The notes under the pieces: generated by a model
Told to the model about the DNA's origin: nothing
Databases searched by the model: none
Seen by the model: the letters and a program-made list of their open reading frames with translations, nothing else
Assembly (NCBI GenBank): GCA_902761055.1
Contig: CACWIS010000002.1
Location: forward strand, 44,406 to 108,405
DNA length: 64,000 nt
Direction of reading: 5' to 3'
Source of the DNA: Oscillospiraceae bacterium
Lineage (GTDB): Bacteria; Bacillota; Clostridia; Oscillospirales; Oscillospiraceae
Part shown: piece by piece, positions 50,247 to 57,396 of the stretch
How positions within the stretch are numbered: position 1 is the first letter of the stretch
Layout of the letters: each line of letters starts with the position of its first letter
Translations under genes and position numbers: made by a program

Positions 50247-51458
50247 ATGAAAAAGGCGGTGTTTTCGCTGTATTATGTGAAATATATGCCCGGCATCAGC
50301 ATCAAAAATGCCAGCCGCAACAAACGGGAACTGTCTGCGGCACATGAATTCGGCTTTCGTACGGTCGTCTTTTCGGGAGACAAGCCGGGCTCGGTCCGGA
50401 CCCCGGAGTTCATTGACCGCCAGGTATGGGAAGGGACCGAAGCTCTGGACGAGACGATCCCAAAGTGGAAATTCTGGTTCCGTGCCTGGCGAAACAGGTT
50501 CATCCTGTTTTATCGCACGATGAGGCTGCCGATCGGCGTATGGAGCTGCCATGATCTCAGCGCTCTGAGCGTGGCCTATCGCGTCACAAGGTTCCGCATC
50601 AGAAAGCCGATCCTGATCTATGATTCGCACGAATTCGAGATGGGAAGAAACGTACGGCGGACGAAAGAGGAAGCGGAAGAGATCAAGCGGAAGGAACGCT
50701 TCTATATCGACCGGTGCGCCTTCACCATCGTCGTCAACGACAGCATCGCCGACGAGGTCCAAAGGATCCACGAGCTCAAGCAGCGCCCGGTCGTGGTGCG
50801 CAACACGCCGGACAACTGGAAGATCGACGAGAGCGTCTGCGCCGACCGGCGGGCGGCTTTTATGGACGAGTTCCGCCAAAAGGGGAGCGAGGTCTCTTTC
50901 CTGGCGATGTATCACGGCGGGATGATGAGAAACCGCGGCATCGAGCCGTTGATCAAAGCGGCGGCAAAGACGGAAGGAATCGGTCTGGTGCTGCTCGGGA
51001 GCGGAGAAGAAAACTACGTGGCCGCGATCCGCAGACTGATCGGGGATTACGGGATGGCAGACCGCGTCCTGTTCTATCCGCTGGTGCCTCTTGAAGAGCT
51101 TTGGAAGTATCTGGGGGCCGTAGACGTCGGCGTCATGCCGATCGAGACTGTTGTGAAAAACCATTATTATTCGCTTCCAAACAAGTTCTTCGAGAGCATC
51201 CAGTCTCTGACGCCGATCATCGCGTCGGACATTCCGGAAATGAGAAGACTCGTTGATAAATATCAGATCGGTCTGACCTGCAGGCCGGGAGACCCGGAGG
51301 ACATCAGCCGCTGCATCGCACAGCTGCGGGACGATCCGCTCTTCTATGCACGCTGCAAGGAAAACCTGAAGCGCGCGAAAGAGGAGCTCTGCTGGGAGAA
51401 AGAAAAACAGGTGCTCCTGAAGGCATACCGCGATCATTTCGGCGAGCTGAAAAACTGA
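50247..51458 (+). CDS. Glycosyltransferase (GT4-like)
   Basis: A 403-residue GT-B enzyme. Features are WSCHDLSALSVAYRV and ILIYDSHEFEMGRN, an acceptor-side pattern seen in capsular GT4 enzymes. The donor side has MYHGGMMRNRGIEPLIKAA and LPNKFFESIQSLTPIIASDIPE. The start is the ATG at 50247, with an in-frame GTG at 50235 as the alternative. Like its neighbours it is less GC-rich in its 5' third. Confidence 0.83.
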   Translation: MKKAVFSLYYVKYMPGISIKNASRNKRELSAAHEFGFRTVVFSGDKPGSVRTPEFIDRQVWEGTEALDETIPKWKFWFRAWRNRFILFYRTMRLPIGVWSCHDLSALSVAYRVTRFRIRKPILIYDSHEFEMGRNVRRTKEEAEEIKRKERFYIDRCAFTIVVNDSIADEVQRIHELKQRPVVVRNTPDNWKIDESVCADRRAAFMDEFRQKGSEVSFLAMYHGGMMRNRGIEPLIKAAAKTEGIGLVLLGSGEENYVAAIRRLIGDYGMADRVLFYPLVPLEELWKYLGAVDVGVMPIETVVKNHYYSLPNKFFESIQSLTPIIASDIPEMRRLVDKYQIGLTCRPGDPEDISRCIAQLRDDPLFYARCKENLKRAKEELCWEKEKQVLLKAYRDHFGELKN

Positions 51459-51500
51459 CGCGCATCCGCAGGACAGACGGACAGAAAGAGGACACGAGCA

Positions 51501-53066
51501 TTGAGATCTACGCAGGCGGCAAAAAATGTATTGACCGGTTTTGTGGGACAGCTGCTGAACATGCTGCTGGCTTTCATAACCAGAACGGTCTTTATATACA
51601 CCCTTTCTGAGCTGTATCTGGGCATCAACGGCCTGTTCGGAAGCCTTCTGACGGTGTTGAGCCTGACAGAGCTCGGCATCGGCACAGCCATTACCTATGC
51701 CCTCTACAAGCCGCTTGCCCAGGACGACAGGGATATGATCAAGGCCCTGACGGACTTCTACAAGCGCGCCTATCAGATCATTGGCTTTGCGGTCCTGCTG
51801 ATCGGCGTCGGCATGCTGCCGTTTCTTGACAAGCTGATCACCGGGAGCACGGATCTGGCCAATATCCGGATCGTCTTTCTGCTGTATGTTTTGGAGTCTG
51901 TTGCTTCCTATTGGTTCTTTGCCTATAAAGCAACGCTTTTGACGGCAAATCAGCAGAAGTATATCGTCACCCTCTTTTCCTGCGGGACTTCCATCCTGAC
52001 CGCGCTCGTGCGCATTGGGGCGCTCTTCCTGCTCCGCACCACTCCGACGATCGCCTTTTACAGCTATTCCGCGCTCGGGATCCTGGGCCAGATCATAAAA
52101 AACGCTCTGATCGGACACGAGGTGGACAGGCTTTTTCCCTATCTCAACGAGGGAGAGAGCAGAAAGCTTACTAAGGAAGAAAAACAGCCTATTTTCAAAA
52201 ACGTCGTGGGCATGTTTATCAACCAAGTCAGCGCCGTCATGCTGACCTCGGTGGACAATATCCTGATTTCCGCATTTATCAGTATCCTGACGGTCGGCAT
52301 CTATTCCAACTATATCGCGATCAAGAGCTATCTGGTCGCGTTTATCGGCATCATTTTCGGCTCGATCAAAGACGGGATTGGCGATTACTGCGCGCGTGAA
52401 ACGATCGAAAAGCAGGAAGAGTTTTTCAAAACGATGGTCTTCACGTATTTCTGGATCTACGGCTTCTGCAGCATCTGCCTCTGGATCCTGATCGATCCGT
52501 TTATCACCGGCATCTGGCACAGCCCCCTGCTGCCGCGCTTCGCCGTGCTGTTGTTTATTTTGAACTTCCTGCTCGACGGCCTCTCCGGCGCCGTATACCA
52601 GTTCCGTATGGCAAACGGTCTGCATTGGCAGACGAAATACCGCTATCTGTTTTCCGCGGTCTTTAACGGAGTCATTTCGTATCTGCTGATCAAGCCGCTG
52701 GGCGTAGTAGGCGTTCTGCTCGGATCGACTGCAAGTGTTTTGATCATGATCTCGTTCGACCCGATCATCGTCTATAAAAACGTTTTCCATAAAAGCGCTG
52801 CGCCGTATTTTCTGTCCTATCTTGCGTATCTGGCGCTGATCTTTGCGACCGGCGCAGCAGTCACGGCCGCGGCGCTGCCGTTCAGCGAGGTCACGTTTGT
52901 CAACTTCATCGTCCGGATGGCGCTTTGCGTGGTGATCCCCAACGGCCTGTGGATCCTCATCTTCCGCAAGAGCAGGCATTTTTCCGCGCTCAAGGACTAC
53001 GGAATGCAGTTGTTCAGACAGTTTTTCAAGATCCTCGGAGGGAAGAAAAAGGACGTTTCCGCTTGA
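51501..53066 (+). CDS. Wzx-type oligosaccharide flippase
   Basis: A 521-residue polytopic membrane protein of the MOP/MATE superfamily with about 12-14 hydrophobic segments. It begins KNVLTGFVGQLLNMLLAFITRTVF, then the conserved ELYLGINGLFGSLLTVLSLTELGIGTAI. It would flip the completed lipid-linked repeat across the membrane. The start is a TTG at 51501 preceded by aaagagg about 10 bases upstream. No Wzy polymerase or Wza/Wzc export gene is visible in the window, so the polymer length and final attachment are unknown. Confidence 0.9.
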   Translation: MRSTQAAKNVLTGFVGQLLNMLLAFITRTVFIYTLSELYLGINGLFGSLLTVLSLTELGIGTAITYALYKPLAQDDRDMIKALTDFYKRAYQIIGFAVLLIGVGMLPFLDKLITGSTDLANIRIVFLLYVLESVASYWFFAYKATLLTANQQKYIVTLFSCGTSILTALVRIGALFLLRTTPTIAFYSYSALGILGQIIKNALIGHEVDRLFPYLNEGESRKLTKEEKQPIFKNVVGMFINQVSAVMLTSVDNILISAFISILTVGIYSNYIAIKSYLVAFIGIIFGSIKDGIGDYCARETIEKQEEFFKTMVFTYFWIYGFCSICLWILIDPFITGIWHSPLLPRFAVLLFILNFLLDGLSGAVYQFRMANGLHWQTKYRYLFSAVFNGVISYLLIKPLGVVGVLLGSTASVLIMISFDPIIVYKNVFHKSAAPYFLSYLAYLALIFATGAAVTAAALPFSEVTFVNFIVRMALCVVIPNGLWILIFRKSRHFSALKDYGMQLFRQFFKILGGKKKDVSA

Positions 53067-53134
53067 GCTTCACCCGGCGCAGATCGCGCGGCGGCGTTTC
53101 GGCGGCACATCCGCCGTTGAATGGAAACCCTGTC

Positions 53135-53163
53135 TTGAAGCCAAAGCCTTTTTGTATTAGTAT
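53135..53163 (+). promoter_or_regulatory. Promoter of the nucleotide-sugar gene set
   Basis: TTGAAG (53135-53140), a 17-bp spacer and TAGTAT (53158-53163), in the 187-base gap after the flippase. It would drive the four nucleotide-sugar enzymes separately from the glycosyltransferases. Confidence 0.65.
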
Positions 53164-53253
53164 GTGTTGGGGCGGCCGGAGCAGTCTGCCGCTTTTGACG
53201 GTAAAGCCGCGGGGGGTCTGCCGCCGCGGCATCAGTGGAGAAGGATATCGATT

Positions 53254-54195
53254 ATGAGCAAACAAATCTGTGTGATCGGCGGCGGACGCTGGGGCGAGAA
53301 CCATATCCGCACCCTGCACGAGATGGGAAATCTCGGCGCGGTGGTGGACATGAACGCCGCGCGGCTTGCGGAGCTGAAAGAAAAATACGGCATGACGGTG
53401 TATACCGATCTGGATGAGGCGATCGCCCACGGCTATGACGGCTATGTCGTCTCGACTTCCGCCGAGACGCACTATGAGATCGGGAAAAAGCTCCTCGGTC
53501 TTGGCCTCGCGACATTGATCGAAAAGCCCATGACCATCCGGCTGGAGGAATCGGCGGAACTGGTCGAGATCGCAAAGCGGAGCGGTGCGAACTTCATGGT
53601 CGCGCATATCCTGCTGTTTCATCCGGCGATCAACAAGATCAAGGAGCTGATCGACGCCGGTGCGGTAGGGGAGCTGTACTACATGTACTCCACGCGCATC
53701 AAGTTCGGCGTCGTGCGTACGGAGGAGAACGTCTTTGAGTCCTTCGCGCCGCACGATATCGCAACGCTCAATTACTTCGCGGGCTGCCCGGCGCAGTCGA
53801 TGACGCTGCATCGAGGCTATTTCCTGCAGAAGGACATCTGCGATTACGTGCTGGCTTATCTGGAGTATCCGAACAATCTCAAGGCGCACATCCAGGTCTC
53901 ATGGCTGCACCCCTTCAAGGAGCAGCGCGTCGTTGTGGTCGGCAGCCGGGGCATGATCTGGTTCGACGACGCCGGCGACAAGCAGGTGCGCCTGTGCAAC
54001 AAGCATATCGAATGGGAGAACGGCGTCCCCGTCTGCAGGGAGACGCAGTCCGAGATCGTCCCGGTGGATTACAGTCAGATGCCGCTTGAACGGGAACTGC
54101 GCTATTTTGTGGAGCACACGGACAAGCCGCCGGAATACTCCACCGGAGAAGACGGATACGCGCTCGTCACGGCGCTGGAAGAATCGAGGAGATAG
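53254..54195 (+). CDS. Gfo/Idh/MocA oxidoreductase (WbpB/WlbA-like)
   Basis: A 313-residue NAD(P)-dependent dehydrogenase. It has the Rossmann start ICVIGGGRWGENHIRTL, the catalytic lysine in LIEKPMT, and AHILLFHPAINKIKELI. With its neighbours it matches WbpB/WlbA, which oxidises the 3-OH of UDP-GlcNAcA. The ATG at 53254 is used. It lies 2 bases before the aminotransferase gene. Confidence 0.88.
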   Translation: MSKQICVIGGGRWGENHIRTLHEMGNLGAVVDMNAARLAELKEKYGMTVYTDLDEAIAHGYDGYVVSTSAETHYEIGKKLLGLGLATLIEKPMTIRLEESAELVEIAKRSGANFMVAHILLFHPAINKIKELIDAGAVGELYYMYSTRIKFGVVRTEENVFESFAPHDIATLNYFAGCPAQSMTLHRGYFLQKDICDYVLAYLEYPNNLKAHIQVSWLHPFKEQRVVVVGSRGMIWFDDAGDKQVRLCNKHIEWENGVPVCRETQSEIVPVDYSQMPLERELRYFVEHTDKPPEYSTGEDGYALVTALEESRR

Positions 54196-54197
54196 AC

Positions 54198-55328
54198 ATG
54201 CAATTTCGTGATCTGCACGCACAGTATGAGGCACTCAAGCCCGAGATCGACGCGGGGATCGCCCGCGTGATCGATTCGACGGCCTTTATCCTCGGCAAGC
54301 CCGTGGGCGAGCTGGAGGAAAAGCTCGCCGCCTATGCCGGACGAAAGCATTGCGTCTGCGTCGCAAACGGCACGGAGGCGCTTCAGCTCTCGCTGATGGC
54401 GATGGACGTCGGCCCCGGCGACGCGGTCTTCACCTCTGACTTTACGTATTTCGCTTCCGCCGGCTGCGCCTCGATCATCGGCGCGACGCCCGTGCTGGTG
54501 GACATCGACCTCGCGACCTTCAACATGAGCCCGGCGGCGCTGGAGCGGGCGATCAAAAAGACGATCGCAGACGGGAAGCTCCGTCCGCGCGTCATCATTC
54601 CGGTCGATCTCTTCGGACTGCCCGCAGACTATCCGGAGATCGAAAAAATCGCGCAAAAGTACGGCCTCGCGATCCTTGAGGATGCTGCGCAGGGCTTCGG
54701 CGGGCGGATCGGCGGGCGCATTGCCTGCTCTTTCGGCGATATGTCCGCAACTTCGTTCTTCCCGGCCAAACCGCTCGGCTGTTACGGCGACGGCGGCGCG
54801 ATCTTCACGGACGACGCGTGCGTGGACGCACGGCTTCGCAGCCTGCGCGCCTCCGGCAAATCTCCGGAGGACAAATACGACAACCGGGAGATCGGCATGA
54901 ACTCCCGCCTCGACACGCTGCAGGCGGCGATCCTGCTGCCCAAGCTGAAGGCTTTTGCGGAATACGAGCTCGACGCGGTCAACAGGGCCGCGGCGCGCTA
55001 CACGGCGGCGCTCAAGGAAAAGGTCGTCACGCCGACGGTGCCGGACGGCTGCCTCTCCAGCTGGGCGCAGTATACGATCCTCCTCGAGAGCAGGGAGAAG
55101 CGCGACGCCGTCCAGAAGGCGCTGCGGGAGAAGGGGATCCCCACGATGGTCTACTATCCGCGCGGTCTGCACCAGCAGGCGGCCTACAAAGCCATGGCGC
55201 TGCGCGACGAGGACTATCCCAACACGGTCGAGGCGACGCGCCGCGTGTTGAGCCTGCCGATCCATCCCTATCTCAAAGAGGACGAACAGGACGGCGTGAT
55301 CAACAGCCTTCTGGAGGTGCTCGCATGA
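54198..55328 (+). CDS. DegT/DnrJ aminotransferase (WbpE/WlbC-like)
   Basis: A 376-residue PLP enzyme. It begins MQFRDLHAQYEALKPEIDAGI, typical of WbpE/WlbC. It has CVANGTEALQLSLMAM, ILEDAAQGFGGRIGG, and the PLP lysine in SFFPAKPLGCYGDGGAI. In the WbpABED pathway it aminates the 3-keto sugar. It overlaps the acetyltransferase gene by 4 bases. Confidence 0.92.
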   Translation: MQFRDLHAQYEALKPEIDAGIARVIDSTAFILGKPVGELEEKLAAYAGRKHCVCVANGTEALQLSLMAMDVGPGDAVFTSDFTYFASAGCASIIGATPVLVDIDLATFNMSPAALERAIKKTIADGKLRPRVIIPVDLFGLPADYPEIEKIAQKYGLAILEDAAQGFGGRIGGRIACSFGDMSATSFFPAKPLGCYGDGGAIFTDDACVDARLRSLRASGKSPEDKYDNREIGMNSRLDTLQAAILLPKLKAFAEYELDAVNRAAARYTAALKEKVVTPTVPDGCLSSWAQYTILLESREKRDAVQKALREKGIPTMVYYPRGLHQQAAYKAMALRDEDYPNTVEATRRVLSLPIHPYLKEDEQDGVINSLLEVLA

Positions 55329-55909
55329 GCGGGAAAGATTACTTCGTGCACGAGAGCAGCTATATCGACGAAGACGTCGAGATCGGCGCGGGAACGCGGA
55401 TCTGGCATTTCTGCCACATCCAGAAGGGAGCCCGCATCGGCGAGAACTGCTCGCTGGGACAGAACGTCAACGTCAGCAACAACGTTCGCGTCGGCAAAGG
55501 CTGCAAGCTGCAGAACAATGTCTCGCTCTACGAGGGCGTCGAGCTGGAGGACTATGTGTTCTGCGGCCCCTCCTGCGTGTTCACGAACGACCTTACGCCA
55601 CGCGCCAAATATCCCAAGGGCCGCGCGGGCTATCAGAAGACGCTCGTACGCGAGGGAGCCTCGATCGGCGCGAACGCGACGGTGGTCTGCGGCCACACGA
55701 TAGGAAAGTGGGCGCTGATCGGATCGGGAGCGGTCGTTACAAAAAATGTGCCGGACTATGCGCTGATGCTCGGCGTGCCGGCCGTCGTCAAGGGCTGGGT
55801 CTGCGAGTGCGGACTGCAGCTCCGCTTCGACAAGGGCGAAGCCTGCTGCCCGGCCTGCGGCAGACGATATCGCAAACTGCAGCCGGACAGGATCGAAAAG
55901 ATCGATTAA
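55325..55909 (+). CDS. Left-handed beta-helix N-acetyltransferase (WbpD/WlbB-like) with C-terminal zinc ribbon
   Basis: A 194-residue hexapeptide-repeat acetyltransferase. IDEDVEIGAGTRIWHFCHIQ and GENCSLGQNVNVSNNVRVG are the beta-helix coils. TNDLTPRAKYPK and GASIGANATVVCGHTIG are family motifs. It would acetylate the 3-amino group made by the preceding enzyme. The C-terminal 30 residues hold CEC and CCPAC, a possible zinc ribbon beyond the helix. Confidence 0.92.
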   Translation: MSGKDYFVHESSYIDEDVEIGAGTRIWHFCHIQKGARIGENCSLGQNVNVSNNVRVGKGCKLQNNVSLYEGVELEDYVFCGPSCVFTNDLTPRAKYPKGRAGYQKTLVREGASIGANATVVCGHTIGKWALIGSGAVVTKNVPDYALMLGVPAVVKGWVCECGLQLRFDKGEACCPACGRRYRKLQPDRIEKID

Positions 55910-55942
55910 AAACCTGCAACAGCAGCAAAGGAGAGAATATCT

Positions 55943-57283
55943 ATGGACAAAGTCAGCTTCAGCACACTCTACGAAGACCTCATCAACGGACGGGAAAAGC
56001 TCGCGCTGGTCGGCCTCGGCTACGTCGGGATGCCGATCGCGGTCGAATTCGCCAAGCACGTCAAGGTTATCGGCTTCAATCACAACGAGCGCCGCATCCT
56101 GCAGTACAAGAGCGGCATCGACCCGACCAACGAGGTCGGAAACGAGGTCATCAGCAAGACGACGGTCGATTTTACGAGCGATGAGACGCGCCTTGGCGAA
56201 GCCAAATTCATCATTGTCGCCGTGCCGACGCCGGTCAAGGAAGACAACAATCCCGATCTCGAGCCGGTGGAGAACGCTTCGCGCATCGTCGGACGCAACA
56301 TGGTCCCGGGCACGGTCGTCGTATATGAATCGACGGTCTATCCGGGCGTGACGGAGGATATCTGCATCCCGATCCTGGAAAAAGAATCAGGGCTCAAATG
56401 CGGCGTCGATTTCAAGATCGGCTATTCCCCCGAACGGATCAATCCCGGCGACCGTGTGCATACGCTGACCAACATCCGCAAGATCGTCTCCGGCATGGAC
56501 GAGGAGTCGGCCTCCGTCATCAAAAAGGTCTATGACATCATCATCAAGGCCGGCACCTTCCCGGTGTCCAACATCAAGACGGCCGAGGCTGTCAAGGTGG
56601 TGGAGAACAGCCAGAGAGACATCAACATCGCCTTCATGAACGAGATCGCGATGATCTGCGACCGCCTGGGCATCGACACCTATGAGGTGCTCGAGGGCAT
56701 GAACACCAAATGGAACGCGCTGGGCTTCAAGCCCGGTCTTGTCGGCGGTCACTGCATCGGCGTGGATCCCTATTATCTGACAAATATGGCCGAGCGTCTC
56801 GGCTATCACAGCCAGATCATCCTCAACGGCCGGAAGGTCAACGACAGCATGGGCGCGTTTGTGGCGGACGCCGCGATCAAGCAGATGATCGAAGCCGGCA
56901 AGGCCCCGAAAGCGGCCAAAGTCTACATCTTCGGCATCACCTTCAAGGAGAACTGCCCCGACACGCGCAACAGCAAGGTCTACGACATCATCAAGCGGCT
57001 CGAGGAGTATGAGATCGTCCCCCTGGTTACCGACCCCTGGGCTGACCCGGAGATCGCAAAGAAGGAGTACGGCGTGGACTTGATCCCCTTTGAGGAGGTC
57101 AAAGACGCGGACTGCGTTATCGTCGCTGTCGGCCACAAGGAGTTCCGCGATCTGCCGATCTACACGATCAAACAATACTTCCGCCAGGATATCCCTGACG
57201 ACGAAAAGGTCTTTCTCGACGTGAAGAGCCTCTATCGCATGGAAGAGCTGAGGGCCTCCGGCATCCGCTTCTGGAGGCTGTGA
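55943..57283 (+). CDS. UDP-N-acetyl-hexosamine 6-dehydrogenase (WbpA/TviB-like)
   Basis: A 446-residue UDP-sugar dehydrogenase that oxidises C6 to a carboxylate, making UDP-GlcNAcA. It has the NAD-binding LVGLGYVGMPIAVEFAK, VPTPVKEDNNPDL, ESTVYPGVTED, YSPERINPGD, and the catalytic cysteine in GGHCIGVDPYYL (Cys271). It supplies the substrate for the WbpB/E/D-like enzymes encoded just upstream. A terminator follows directly. Confidence 0.93.
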   Translation: MDKVSFSTLYEDLINGREKLALVGLGYVGMPIAVEFAKHVKVIGFNHNERRILQYKSGIDPTNEVGNEVISKTTVDFTSDETRLGEAKFIIVAVPTPVKEDNNPDLEPVENASRIVGRNMVPGTVVVYESTVYPGVTEDICIPILEKESGLKCGVDFKIGYSPERINPGDRVHTLTNIRKIVSGMDEESASVIKKVYDIIIKAGTFPVSNIKTAEAVKVVENSQRDINIAFMNEIAMICDRLGIDTYEVLEGMNTKWNALGFKPGLVGGHCIGVDPYYLTNMAERLGYHSQIILNGRKVNDSMGAFVADAAIKQMIEAGKAPKAAKVYIFGITFKENCPDTRNSKVYDIIKRLEEYEIVPLVTDPWADPEIAKKEYGVDLIPFEEVKDADCVIVAVGHKEFRDLPIYTIKQYFRQDIPDDEKVFLDVKSLYRMEELRASGIRFWRL

Positions 57284-57284
57284 G

Positions 57285-57322
57285 AAAAGGAGGAAACGGC
57301 ATTGGCCGTTTCCTCCTTTTTT
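57285..57322 (+). terminator. Terminator of the polysaccharide locus
   Basis: A 16-bp stem (aaaaggaggaaacggc with its complement) and a short loop, ending in T6. It separates the polysaccharide locus from the GH13-HAD gene. Confidence 0.93.
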
Positions 57323-57335
57323 GAAAAGATTATGC

Positions 57336-57364
57336 TTGATTCGAGGGCACTGTTCTTTTATACT
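57336..57364 (+). promoter_or_regulatory. Promoter of the GH13-HAD fusion gene
   Basis: TTGATT (57336-57341), a 17-bp spacer and TATACT (57359-57364), 33 bases before the start codon. Confidence 0.78.
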
Positions 57365-57396
57365 GAAAAAAGAAACTGTGACGCGAGGATTTGACG

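Noticed and set aside
50178-52979. Long open frame on the minus strand opposite the flippase and a glycosyltransferase
   Set aside because: Same reasoning. The plus-strand product has clear membrane helices and Wzx motifs.
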